From Stichopus chloronotus (lineage: Eukaryota; Echinodermata; Holothuroidea; Aspidochirotida; Stichopodidae): a stretch of DNA of 64,000 bases. The notes under the pieces were generated by a model. The model was not told the DNA's origin, made no database searches, and saw only the letters and a list, made by a program, of their open reading frames with translations. Made by a program: the position numbers and the translations under genes. Where the stretch lies: contig CM037830.1 of assembly GCA_021234535.1 (NCBI GenBank), positions 1,338,170-1,402,169 on the forward strand, read 5' to 3'. Every line of letters starts with the position of its first letter. Positions within the stretch are counted from its first letter, which is position 1. Positions 1 through 14,100 of the stretch are shown here, piece by piece.

Positions 1-1982
1 GCTGTACTAGTCACTACTTATGAAGTGAATTTCTTACTACACCAGAAAAAATCTAAGAGGATTATGATAGCTTAAACTTTCAGTTGCGTCTACCATCAAA
101 TGACAGCTCCCAGGTGGGTGTATCTTTTTGACTGCAAGAAGTCTATCTTTTTTGGTGGAGGTCATTTGGGGTCTACAGAGGTCAAATAGTGAAAACCTTG
201 TAAATACAGCAATTCAAAAAAGGAAGCTTGTATAGATCATATTTTTGGTATGTAGAAGTACCTTATTGATTTCTATTGTTTTTGATGGCAGTTAAAGGTC
301 ATTTGAGGTCAACAGGGATCAAGTCAAGACAACCTTGTAACATGATATCTCAAGAAGTGAAGCTTGCACATATTTGGTACATACAGTATCAGTCATCAAC
401 TTAAATCTGCAGATGTCATTGTACATCTCAAGTGGTGATGTAAGGTACATTAGTGTAACATTACAATAAACCAAGCATATTACACTTCCTCGCCATATGC
501 GAAATGTCAGATTCACAAAAAGTTCCTCATAATGAATTCATTGAAACCACAATACATTACTGCATTCTGGTGGCAGTAATCATTCACTAACTAGTCCTTA
601 TGCCCCTCTCTTTCTTCTGCTACTCTAAGCAGCAGTTGTCCCTTTTGTGATAACCATCACTGTTTATCCCACAGTGCCAGCTCTTCTTGATACAAGTCAT
701 GCAGTTTCATTGTAGCTTGCTTTGTAAATTCCTCTGGTAGCCCCATGATAAAACCCTTCATATTGTCTCTTGCAGTTTTGTTTTGACATGCAGTTAGTCT
801 GCATTGGGCATGTGGTGTATTCTCACCTACCTGATTGGCCAGGTAGTTGAGACTTGCTTGCGATGTGTCATGAAATTAGTGGCAGTAGAACTTGCGTCTT
901 CGTGCACGCAACATCGCACGTTTCAAAAAAATATGTGGCAGTTCACACAGTGTGTTTTGGACTCGTGTGCAACTCATGCAGCAGATGCCAAAACCAGCCA
1001 AAACAAGCCAAAACCGCAGCGTGTAAAAAGGCAGTCAGAAAATTTTCACTGACTTGAGAATGCTTAACTTTTTCAGCCAATATTACTAGATAACGTTTAG
1101 TCTCCTTTCAAAGCATGTATGATGTTTGTTTCGTTCTAAGCACACTTAGTTCTAGCGTGTTTGTAAACACCCCATAAATGTTTTCAAATCAAATTTGATA
1201 AAGCTTTTAGCAAGTCTCTTGTTTTTTTTTATCTCAAGAGGTAGTGTGATCCTGTGAAGGATCAAGTTAGTCTGATTAGAACAGCTTAAAGTTGAAAAGG
1301 TTAAGTTAATTAAAACACATATGACGTGTGCTCCTTCTTCAAATGTGTTTTTTATTGCATGGGGCTCTCAAATTATTGTCACTTAAACAGTGTAATGTGA
1401 AATCGTAGTAAAAACCTGAGTTTGCTCATTTGTGCATGTACTGGATTATCAGGTAACCAACATTATCTTGTAAGATTGTTCCAAACAATATTCAAAATAT
1501 CCTTGAACTATCCATGATTATGTGAAACAACATGTCAACAATTCTTAATATGCTGTTGGTCTTCGTGTGTAGAAATCTGGATCGTTTGCAACAAAGTTTT
1601 GGATAGATTGACCAAATCTGTGACATAAACATCGCACAGAAACATGAGCAGACAAAACCTTTGGGTGACTTTGACATCATATCGCTGAAATTGTCCATGA
1701 TATTGTGATGTACTATGCTCTCAAATATCAGTTATTGTAAAATGCGGTACATTCACAATATATATGTGGACCAAGTCGGTGTTGCTTTGGAAATTGCCTT
1801 GTGTGATCTTCATTGTGTATTCTCCATTTGTGGCAGGATTTTGGACTTTTCTTTCAATTGAAAACATGTTACAGTAATGGATAGTTTGCATGTCTTACCT
1901 AGCTGATCATGTGCATTATGTAACCAGCATGATTTTAATATTAGGCATCTCAGTTAATTGAATCATTGTTTGCATTTTTCAG
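1..1982. other. Presumed intron upstream of the first visible exon
   Basis: No exon with a family match was seen here. The stretch is AT-rich, and two overlapping short ORFs near 804-1,057 have no recognisable content. It ends in a clear acceptor (pyrimidine tract then AG at 1,981-1,982). It is read as part of the intron before the Cache-encoding exon; the preceding exon was not found and probably lies upstream of the window. Confidence 0.6.
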
Positions 1983-2192
1983 TTTGGTGTAAATGGTTAC
2001 TTCTTCATGACAACTAACAATGGGTTTGTGACGTACCACCCACGACAGAGATTTAGCTACAATGATCAAACTATTGAGGGTATTTCAACAGAGGACATCA
2101 AGAATATTGAACAAGCTCTTGGAAATAATACCAGCATAACTATCAACAATACTTGCAATTTGAATTGCTGCAGGGCAACTACCAGTCAACAA
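1983..2192 (+). CDS. CACNA2D: CACNA2D exon (first visible): Cache-like segment
   Basis: The 210-nt exon encodes 70 residues beginning FGVNGYFF and continuing TNNGFVTYHP, the pattern of the Cache fold in alpha2/delta proteins (GxxGYxF...NNGxxxxHP). It ends in phase 0 at CAA followed by gtaagc. Two NNT sequons and a Cys-rich CNLNCC follow the Cache motif. The start is set by a strong acceptor, not by the internal ATG at 2,007. Confidence 0.88.
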
Positions 2193-5100
2193 GTAAGCTT
2201 ACTTAATTTCTTTCTTTGTCTTCGATTAATTATCAGTGAATCAGTGACGAGTTAAATTTATAGTTAATAATAGATCTGATAGCCGATGTCCTTATGACAA
2301 CATTGGCTGATGTCGGATCTGATGTTTCACTGTCAAGCGTGTTCTCTCTCGAAAGATTCTCAGTTTAGGTATGACACAGTCGCTGGAGTGTTTTTGTCAT
2401 GATTTCAAAATCATCCAAAATTTTAGAGATATATTTTAACCTTTGCACATGGAAAACACCCTCCATGGGGCTTTTCTCAATTCCTATCCTGGTTCATGGT
2501 TGTCCCAATTGCAGATAAATTTCATGCTGCTGAATATGTGCTAACATGCGCATCTAAACTTTGCCCATCCAATGTTGTACCGACAGTGGTGACGGTAGGC
2601 CTGATGCGATGTCCAATCCGATAATTGGTTGATCCTCTTTAATTATGCTACTGTTACTAAACATTTATGTTAGTTTCTCATGCTTGTAATATGTGGAAAG
2701 TTAATGATGACATTAAAGTCAATGGAAAATTACTATTCACTTTTACTCCCTGCTGACTATGGTCTTCTCCACTCTGCTGATGACTGGTATTACCTTCCAC
2801 ATTCTGTGTCACCTCCTCACTTTGCTCTCTGAATATCTCCTACTCTAATTACCATTAGCATTGAATGTGTGACTGCAGGTCACAGCATTGCATTGTTCTA
2901 TGTAGGTATACTGTAGGTACACATACAATGATCACAGCATTCAGTGTGTGATTAGAGCACAGCATTGCATTGTACTATGTGTGACTTTTGGTGTACATGC
3001 ATCGACCACAGCATTACATTCAATGTGTGACTGCAGGTCACAGCATTGCATTGTTCTATGTAGGTATACTGTAGTTACACATACAGTGATCACAGCATTC
3101 AGTGTGTGATTAGAGCACAGCATTGCATTGTACTATGTGTGACTTTTGGTGTGCATGCATCGACCACAGCATTACATTCAATGTGTGACTGCAGGTCACA
3201 GCATTGCATTGTACTAAGTGTGTCTGACTGGTGGAAAATAATAATACTGGTAATGAAAAAGCAAGAAGACTCAAGGTTTTTGAATCACCCATCTTTGCAC
3301 GTGGCAAAAAACAGCGGAGCTTTCCAAATAGCGTGTGAAAGGCAAACAAGGGCGGGCTAGGCCTCAGAGGGCGCGGTGCTAGGATTCGTTTTGAGGACAA
3401 TTTGAGCATGGGGTCAAATGTATGCGTTAGTGAGGAGTAAGTATAGTCACTCATGAATACCCACACAAGGAAGTTGTGGGGATTCAGTATGTGACTGCAG
3501 GTCACAGCATTGCATTGCACTGTGTCTGACTGGTTTACAGTACATGCAATAACCACCGAATATTCAATGTGTGACTGCAGGTCATAGCTTTGCATTGTAC
3601 TAAGTGTGGCTGATGGTATAAAGACCGATGGTATAAGTACAAAGACCACAGATTTCAATGTGTGACTGCAGGTCACAGAATTGCAATGTGCTATGTGTGA
3701 CTGACTGGTGTACAGTAGAGGCAATGACCACAGCATATTCAGCGTGTGACTGCAGGTCACAGCATTGCATTGTACCATGTGTGACTGTTGGTATACAGTG
3801 CATACAGTGACCACAGCTTTCAGTGTGTGACTGTGGTTCAAAGCATTGCATTGTACTTTGTGACTGTTGGTATGTACATACAATGATCACAGCTTTCAAT
3901 GTGTTATTGCAGGTCATAGCATTGCACTTATTGTGTCACTGTAAAGACATGGTTACTGCAACATTCAGTGTATAATGGTATGCATAATTACCACAGCACA
4001 TAGTAGCATTCAATGGGTGAATATAAATTCATCCTGGAATTGCTGTTGTCTTGTCTTAGTTAAACTGAAGTAATATGATCGAGTGCTGTGTACTCTCGTG
4101 GTTTACTCCGTTAACTGTGTCGAATTGCCGACACTATGCGATACTCCACGTCATCAGAGTTGCTCTTTCATCAAACTCTGAAAGGCCACATCTCTAATAC
4201 GGTGATAGGTATGAACACAGTTCTGGTGGTTTTACAAACGTGACTTCACTCTGCAACTTTTGAATAAAACCAGCTCTTTTCTAAAGACAAGTCACTTGAC
4301 CTTTTTAAGTTCTATAACTTTGCATAGTGTATATGAAAGGCAATATGTGTTAATTTAGAAAGAGCAATGTGTGTAGTATGCCGCAGATAATCTTAAGGAT
4401 CCTGTAATAGCCTATCTAGCTGAGGCAACTGCAGTAGATACTATGAAAGAATAGTCATTAACTAGCTGGCCTACTATCATGAAACTTTTAACAATTGATA
4501 CGATGTATTTACTTTTTATTTTTACATGCGTTTGCTCTCAATTCATACGGCTAGTTAAGCATGATGAGGCAAAACTGCTAATTTCTGTTTTCTTGCTGAA
4601 TTGAAGAAACCTTCCCTTCTCAATTACTCATTTTTGCCTATGTGTATGACAGCTAAGATCCCCTACCATCATATGAATTACAGCTTGAGAATCTATGCTT
4701 TTGATGTCTAATTGACTGTGTTATTGTTTACTCCCTTAGTGGGATAGAATCACTGTGAGGTGATAAAAATGATGTGATTAGGTTGGTAACAAGATATACC
4801 ACACGTATGATTTGTCATGGTGTGGTGTGAAAAACAGGATTTTAAGTGACTTCAATTCATCATGGTAGCTGCAGAAAATAGCAAGACTTCAGAATAGCTG
4901 ATATCATGTGCTTCTGTTATTATTGCATATTTTCTTTTTCTATCTTTGTATGTGTCATTTGACTAGACTGATAACCTTCGCCGAAATATGATCAATCGCA
5001 AATCAGAATCCCAAAAGTTTAGATCACTAGTACCTCTGGAGGATATGGTAAGTGTACAATCATCCACACTTTGTAGTTTTTCAATGTAAACAAATCACAT

Positions 5101-8100
5101 ATTTCCTCCCATCTATCCAAAAGACAGCTGATGCAAGCTTACACTAACTCACGATGCTCACTAATGTTCACTATAAGACTTCATGAAGTATAATTTACCT
5201 GTATGTGTCCATCACCATATATAACTTGTATGTATCCATCACCATGTACAAGAAGCATCATTTATGTACCATGCACACTGTATTTGTTCTTTTTCTTTGT
5301 CCCATTTGCTTAGTTGTTTCTTATACTCCTTTCTTTTGTGAATGTCTGATTTAACTGTAACTTCTTACTTAGTGGCCTTAAGGGAAAGCTTCATACAAGT
5401 TTACTCCTTTGTTTTCTCCCTTCCCTGCTGCAGTTGTATTTAACATCAGTACTGCTCATTTGTTCAAATATGTAGTCAAATAATATTCAGTTATGTAATT
5501 TGAAGAGCAGGGATAAAATATTCATTTGTTGGTTTGTTTGCACATTTGTTTGTTCACCCATACTAGATGTCAGCACACACAGTCTAGTTTTACCTTTTCA
5601 GTTTACTACAATAGCCCCTTAGAACCATTGTATTGCTAATCTTTTATATATCCTGCTACATTCAGTTTACCATATGAAGCCTCCTGAATGCCAGTAAATT
5701 TATAATTCCAGAAACCACCTCTTGTAGTTCTCAGTTTAACACACCAAGCAATCCTTCTATATCTGTAATCTGTAATCAGTAAATGAATCTGTGTTAAAGT
5801 TGAACATGTCAGGCAAAAACTTAATGTATAGTATGCCAGGTTTCCTCAGACAGTGGCATGAGCCACAAGTGGTGGTCAGTTTGATTTGAGGTGTCATGCA
5901 ACAAAAAAGTTAAAAGAATATGGAAAAAAAAGAAGGAAAACTAAGCCTATTTACCATTGTCCATGAAAACATATAATACCAAAAACTTGTACACTTTGTG
6001 GAAAATTCGGCCTAAAAAGGTGGACAAACTTTGCAACATTTTACATCTTATACCCTTGCAAACCATAGAAGTTCAAGGAGGTAACCCTCCTCCTCCTCAG
6101 GGTGACGATCACTGTCTCATTATATCAACATACAGTAGTCTCACCAGGTGGTGCTTCGTCAAACTAAATTGAGGAAGCCTGGTATGTGCTCTACCATGTT
6201 TGTGTTGCCCAGATATTATGCACTGGACATTAACCTGTATGTATCCATCACAATGCATTACCTGTATGTATCAATTAATACCTCATATATGTGTAATAGT
6301 TGGACTACTCATTTGTGAAAATAATGTGAGAATGTTCAGTAATAGAATACATTCATTCAGAAAGCAGTTAACAAAGCAACTACTTTCATCCTCTTTTTGT
6401 TTTTAGAAGCGAATTTTCGTTCTGCAACCTACATATCGTTATACACCCTTGGATAACACTCCTTTCAGGTAACCTAATTTTTTTGCTAATACAAAGTATG
6501 TTGCTGGGATATGATTAAATGCTAGTGAACTGATGCCAACTCTTTATCAAATGGAATAAATTGCACCCTAGTAATGGCATCATTGAACTGATTTAAACTC
6601 TGTTCAGCAACTGTGATCATTTTGCTCGAAAGAGTGCTTCAAAACTCTTACACCAGAGAGAATAGTGAGGGTAAAAAATGAACTTGTCAGCTTAAGTTAC
6701 ATTTTGCATTTTTATGACAATAGTGTGATTCATGCAGCATCAAATGTAAAAGCTTTTACTCTTAACACGTCTTTGTTCTGAAGAAAAGTGTGTATGGTTT
6801 CTGTATGGTTTCTGAAATATTTTTCGTTTGAAATGGAAGAAAGGTTTTTGTTTAACAGGAAAAAATAATCATATTTTTTAAAGTAGGATAAACTGACACA
6901 GAATGTAGATTATTCAAAATTAGGAAGGACAGTAAGTTTTTCAAGAAATGAGTGACTCACAGATAGATATTCAAGTATTTTTTGCTCAAGAATACTTTGT
7001 TCACCCAAGCTTTCAAAAATTCACATTATGCATCTTCCCTAACTTATCAGTGACAGTGCTCAGTGTTTTTGAGGAGATGAAGTTTTATCAGATGTTTAGT
7101 GGTGTGAATGGTTTAACAAATTGATAAGTCTATTTTCTTTGTATGTCATGTTGGTGTATTGTAAGCATCTTATGCTGTTCAACAGTTATCCATATCTACT
7201 AGGGTGGTATGTATAGCTCACATAATTATAGGAGTGGATTACCAGCTAGCTGTGGCATGAATGGACGTCTTACACGAGTAGTGTCTGACCTACAACCATG
7301 ATACTGACGTGGTATTGATTTGATATTTCTCTTTGGCAGTCTTGCCGTAGTACTAGACGGAGATGTAGTTAAAGAGATTAACCCTCCTAAAGTGATAAAG
7401 AAGAATGGAGACACCATCATAACGATAAAAGATATCAGTTACGGTAAGTAACCATTCTCTGTTTGTGATGTGTGTTTGGTTTCTTAGCAGTGTTGTGACT
7501 GCATCAACATGAGTCTTATGTATTGATCACGAAGGTATTACAACCAGCCAACTCACATTCGTCTGCTAATGTCATGTCTCTCCATCTGACCTTATTGCGT
7601 GACATCTGTCTCACGTTTAGACAGAGAGTGAACAAGAGTGGAGCACCTAGTGAAAGTTATTTGTCATTCGTCATAGCGTTTTACATCTCATTGCTCAAGT
7701 TTGTCTGGTAAATGCTAGGTTCTATAAATCAGTTTTAAAGGGGCTTATTGGGTTGATATCGATAAGTTCGTGAGGAATTTCGCTGGACGTTTATGTCTGC
7801 ATTTAATTGTATAATTGACCACAGGTACACAAATTGCATGAATTTTATTTGCGCAGTAAGCGTCCCTGTGGGGAGTAACCCAGAGATGATGTTGTTTTTT
7901 TTTTGGCCTAATCATCCATGAAATGGAAGGATGTTATCAGAGCTAAGGTCATAGAGTTCATCCGTATTCTTTTCGGGCAACTTACATCTCTATTTGTATG
8001 TGACACATAGGGGTCCTCTTAGTTAAAAAAGTTAAAGTGAATTTTAAGAAACAACTCAATATGCCTTTTTACTTCTAGTTTATTGATCAGTTGTTTATGT

Positions 8101-11100
8101 CAATGAGAGGCCTTTATAGGATGCTTTGTTTACTCTGTGGCAGGTCTATTTCATCACCGCTAAGTGCAGCCATGTTATAATTGAATTTAGGAGAAATACG
8201 ATCAGCCTACAACAATTTTTATTAACTCATTCATCACTTAATTAACCTGTTGCATGAATTCTATGTTTGTTACTTGATCTAAGCACTTGTGACTTCATCT
8301 AAATGGTTGTGATTAAAAAAATCTGGTCACAGGTAAATAAGATTTCCATATTTAATGACATGGACAAAGTGCATCTTATTAGAGGCTTCATATTACTTCC
8401 AAACAGGAATCGATAGAGACTTGATGATTAATGAAACAATTGCATTGTTGTCTCTCTGATTTGTGGAATAATTGTCATTGTTTCTTTCTGATCTTTATAG
8501 CAATACGAAGTTTGAAAGAGAGAGAGAAAATCAAATTAGCTGATTGGTAAGAAAAGCAGTTCTTTTTTCAATAAAATGCAGTAAGATAAAGGTAATGGTT
8601 TCACTTCACCTTTCTGTGTGCCATCATAACTTCATTCCTGTTTTCAAGTGTTGTAGCATATTGCCTACTGTTATACTCTAAGCATAAAAAAGAAACATGT
8701 GAAGCAAGAGGTATGTATAGGTCTGAAAAGAAAAGGTAGACTTTACAAAGATTGGTGCAGATCCATCACTGGATGTTCTGTAATTAAATAGTCCACAATT
8801 TATAGACCAAATACATCACCTATTATTACATGTGGCATACAAATATGTGCAGAGGATTATGGAAGTTTATGTATGTTTTGAAATATGGAACCAAAATCCT
8901 AAATGTGTAGTTTGTAATTATGGCTACATACAATTTAATCACTGATACTGTCTGACTAATTAATAAAACCTTTATCTATATATTAGGATACCTTGTGAAC
9001 AACTTTCAGGAGAAAATGCTACAAATGAAGATATAGTTGTAAAATTCTTGGAAGAAGTTGAAGATGGAGGATATAACATGACTGTGACATGTAAGTGACA
9101 GAAATGTGAGGTATGTAAGGCCGTGACATTATCAAGATAGAATGACGTCCTAACTTATGACATTACTTTGCTACCCTATCTCTATCAGTTTAGTGATTGC
9201 TATGTTTTGTAGAATACCAGACAGAAAACATCCATTTATTCACAGCACAATTTCATATAATAACAAGACTGTATGTCAAAACAATGTATAGTTTGTAATT
9301 CATGCAATAAATAATGTGTTGAGGAAGCAAGAAAAATATAAATACATGGCAAAACAGTTCCTACCACCATTTAGTTGATACAGTGAAGAGACAAGAAATC
9401 TGCCATATAATATCACTTTGATATATGCCATAGTAATGACAACCACTTGTCACAGTACTGATGAGAGTAAAATGAAATGTTAGTTACTTCAGTGCTTGAA
9501 AAAGTGTTTTCTTCCCAGGAGTCAGTGCTGCAAAAATTTGAATTTCTTTGCCAAATTTTTACTGCTGTTGAATTTGTTAAATTGTGCGCCGTACCTGGCA
9601 TGGAGGAACTGAAGGGCTGGGAGTGAGCTCTCTGGTGGATACCCTCCCATTGAAAAATGGTGCTGAGACACAGAGCACTGCATTCTTTTCCATTTCATCA
9701 GGTGTCGTAATCCTCCAAGTTTTGTTATTTTTTTTATGAAAAAAAGTAAAAAATAGAGTTCTACTCAAAGTTAGTATTAACACATGCTGCATCAGTGCAT
9801 ACCGTGTGAGCTCATCTTTCAATGAAAACTTGTCAGGTAAAGATATTTGGCATAACATAGCTATGGTAATGCTCAACAAAGCCATTCTTCTACAACTGTA
9901 AGTTTTGAATAAAATAGATATTTTGAACCCTTAGAACTATTAAACAAGGACATATGATTTAAATTTTTTTTAAATAGCAGGCAAGCAATGTACATTGTAC
10001 CCTAGTTTGACTAACTTTAAGTGTTTTTTGTGTGTTAGGCCAATAGTTCTACTACATCAAAGCTTACAAATACATGAGAGGGATTAATATAACATGACAT
10101 GATAAATGAAGATACGTATTTTCACATGTACAAAAATTACATCAATTTTTTATTCATGCCAACTAAGTATAAGTTTGGATAAATTATACTCTGCAGTTCC
10201 AGTAATTGATACTTCAAGTCTTGGGATGACATTTGTTATATTACTTTAACTAGACCATAGATATTGCCTAGTTGGCTTCCATAGGGCAATAGATCACAGA
10301 AAAAATTTTTTCAAGAATATACTATAATATACTATAATTTTAAATATTTGCTCAAAATCTGTGGTAATTGAATTTTCTTTGTACACCTTGCTTTCTTACA
10401 TTCTTTCTTCTCTTGGAACTTTGTTATGTCTGTGACCAATAACACTAGCTTAATAGCATAATTATCTGGATTGTATTTCACTGGCTACTCTAAATTTAGT
10501 GATATTTTAGACCTCACACATCAAGCCTTTTTGTACACTCTGCACACGAGTGGAAAGTTCTTCCCATTGACTTCATGTTACTGCCAAAACTTGTAACACT
10601 TTAATTATCTAGCACAGATGTGGTGTCAGTTATAATGCTAATGAGATCTTCAAACTTTGCAAAATAACAGAAAATTAAAATAATTAACACAACTTATCTT
10701 AGCTGTGTTGTACATTTTGCATATAACTCACTTTTCATCATCCTATGGAAATGCCCATGTGGTGTCTCTCTTAGCCTTGCCTCCACAATTAGTGTAATTA
10801 GTGATAGTCAGTGACTTGAAGCTTGTGTGGTTTCTCTTTCACCTTGTACCCTGCTTCTATTCTGCCCAGCAGTAACTTATCCTTACATAAACCAGGGAGG
10901 TACAAATTAGAAGGAGTTTATGCTTATTTTGTTTGATTTTCTCTGGTGTGATAGGAGTTTCAATTTATGAGGGGAGAGTACTGCTTAAAGCACCCTCCTA
11001 CTTCCGTGTGATACATTTTTGTGTGATACTCTTACTTTCATGTGATAAATTTATAGTTCCAACACCTGCTCATACTTAGAACAATGCTTTGATGCCAGGT

Positions 11101-14100
11101 TTGTAGCTGACATTCAAAACAGGACGTAGGGTCCACAAATCAAATTGACTGGTTGTCTCTACCAATTCAAGATAAATAAGAATATCTATACATATAAGAA
11201 TAAGGTGTAAGGATTTTGCTATATATGCAAATGATCAAAATGGCCACAAGATTGTAATTTACTGTAGAATTTTTAAAATTTTCAGCAAACTTTTGTAATT
11301 TGCATGAGGTGTGCCTATGTACAGCAAGTTACACTTCTTTATAGTGGTCTACTGTGATAAATGCCACAACATGCCAAAAAATAGCGACTTGCAATGCTAT
11401 AACTATGGATTAAATTTTATCACATAATTGACAAAGTTGTAGACGGCTTAATCCCTTTCATATTAAGTTCCTAATATCCTTTAAGCCAAATGAATGTGTG
11501 AGTAATGAATAAAGTAGATGTCTATGGCGGCAACTAATAGTTCAAAGGATGGAATTAGATACATGTGTCTCCTTCTAAATTGCACCTCCCTGCTAAAGCT
11601 TACTACTTGCTTGGGAGCACATCAGGCAGATAAAGCTGAGATTGTGTTGAAAAAAGAAATAAGTTATGGTAAGTCCCTTTTGTTTAGTTTTAGCTCAAAG
11701 GGTAATCATGTCTTGATAGACATTTCAGGCATGTCTTGGGAGCCTGAATGTCTTGTTTAAAATACTTGGACACAAAATATCAGTTAATCGTTATTTCTCT
11801 TTTTTTTTTCATGTTTTGAAGGCGACCTTGACTGGATTAATTTGCTTTTGCTTGACCTTAACATTACTGATGGTTATGTTGATAAACTGGATCTTCATCT
11901 TGAGTAAGTACAACTTGATATGTGCATAGTAAGCATTTAATTATAAAGTTACAAAGAAAGAGAAAAAAAAAAGTGCAGGTGATATGATGCTAAATGCTAT
12001 ATGGTTGACAGTATGGACAAAAAATATAAAGCAATCAGTTATTACTGTGGAAATGCCAAAAAAAAGTAATTCTTTAATGCCCTTTTATATTTGAACCACT
12101 TGTACTTTTATTCAGTGTAATTTCACAAGTGATAGCAACCACGAACAACATTGATACATATAAAAAGATAACAAAAATCATATGAGGGACATAAGAAAAA
12201 AAGGCGGACTGTTATCGAGCTAGCAACTTTAGTGGGAAACAATTGAAAGAGAGAAAAAGAATAAGGAAGAGAAAGTATAACAGGAAAACATACCAGAGTA
12301 CAGAGCATGGTTTCATTCATAATTTATAAATGACTTGTTTATACATTAAAATGCACTACTGCTTGATTCTGTTTGGAACATGTTTGATGAATTAGAGTTT
12401 TGATTATTAAAAGGTATCTCTTGCCAAAGTCTAAAAAAATAATGCTCAGCATTAATCCACCATGGGCTTTGTTACAATGAGAAACAGTAAAAAGATTTCT
12501 GTGACCAGCATCAACAATTCTTTGCCTATTGAGATGATATATAATGGGTTGTTATAAAATGGCTATAGGAATTGTAGTAGACATATCATAGTAGGCATAT
12601 AGTAGGCATATCATTACAATGCTTGTAGAGAATTTGGTACATACAGTAAACATGGATGTCACTTACTTATCTAGTAACAACTTCAGTAATTTGTTTTTAA
12701 CAACTTGAACTGCATGGCTTAAGAACCAATGCTTTTGTGTTGCAATAAGTTTCAACCACATGGCAGACTAGAAAAAATCAGTACCATGTCTGTTTAACAA
12801 CAGTATTTGGAAGCAAGTCTTTCAGCTGATAGAAGAAAATAAACCTACATACTTGGCAAGGGATTTACAGAAACTTTTCTGTGTTCAAACAAGCTGAGCG
12901 AATCATTAATATTTTAAGGACCATAGGTAGTTGTAAAATACATCTTACATAACATGTTGCACTTTCTTTCTCAAAATCAAGTAGAAGCATATCTGTTTAA
13001 CAGATTTGTGGTAAGAAATGATGTACTAAGACAAATTCTGTCAGAAAGAGTCCCAGTAGAGAGAAATCCCTGTTAATTTTTTAGTTTTTCTTATGTTGAT
13101 GCCTGCAGATAATATTCATGAAAAGGTCTTTTACCTGGACTCTGTCAGGTAGACATTGGTCGCCTGCGACCATGAACATTCCTGCTGCATACCTGGGGAG
13201 ACACATAAAACACCCCTTAAAAAGAATCCATTCAAAACAAACATGAAATGAAAGAAACATGAATATGTAGTATTGGAATTAAGATGTGAAATTCCCTGCT
13301 TTACATTGTTGTTGTGCAATGATAAGCTATTTTCCTGTAAAGCATATATCAATGACTTTTGCACACAATTGAATTGCATCAGTGGATGTGCAGCACTTTC
13401 AGATGTGTAAAATTAAGAGACAAATTCCTGCAACACTTTTTCCATGTAAGATGAAGTCAACACAACCAAAGTAAGCAATCCCTGTGCATATTTTTTTACC
13501 TTCTACTGATTTGAATAATTGTTGCATATGACAAGGCACACATGTGCTCTGAGGCAAAGACTTCTTTGAGCATAAAGAAACAGATTTATTGGAAAGAGTT
13601 CTCATCAGTGTCATGTGGAAGCCAGCCTCTTTGTCACCAGCTAAAGATATCAGCGAGAGAGAACTGGATTTGTTCTTCTAATAAACTCCCACAAGGGAAC
13701 TTGCAATAGAACTTTCATGAAAAGACAGAAAAGAGAAATTAAAGCTGTTGATGAATGATATAGGGAACACTCACAGAGACTAATTTATTGTGTCCTGATA
13801 ATTGATTTATTGTGTCCTGATAATTGATTTATTGATTCCACATTTAACTTAGGCCTGTTATGTTTGTTTATCTATGTACAGTGTCGAAACGTCATTTGTG
13901 GCCACCAGCAGTGGACTAAATTGGGAATGTCCCAAAAGTAGCCGTGACAGGTTTGTTACTTTTGCATTCATTTAATGCTATAATCAGAATCAGTGGCCGT
14001 AATGCTGTCAGGCAATATCCATCTATGTGTCTGTTTGTCTGTCTGTCTGTCTCATCCTGGCCAGTGCATTCATATGTAAGAATGTCTGTTGTTCATCATT

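Noticed and set aside
3110..3917. Long minus-strand ORFs of 257 and 105 codons
   Set aside because: They lie in the 158/80-bp minisatellite; the peptides are just translations of the repeat unit.
11518..11760. 80-codon plus ORF just before exon 7
   Set aside because: No alpha2/delta similarity; including it would break the phase-1 to exon 7 junction.
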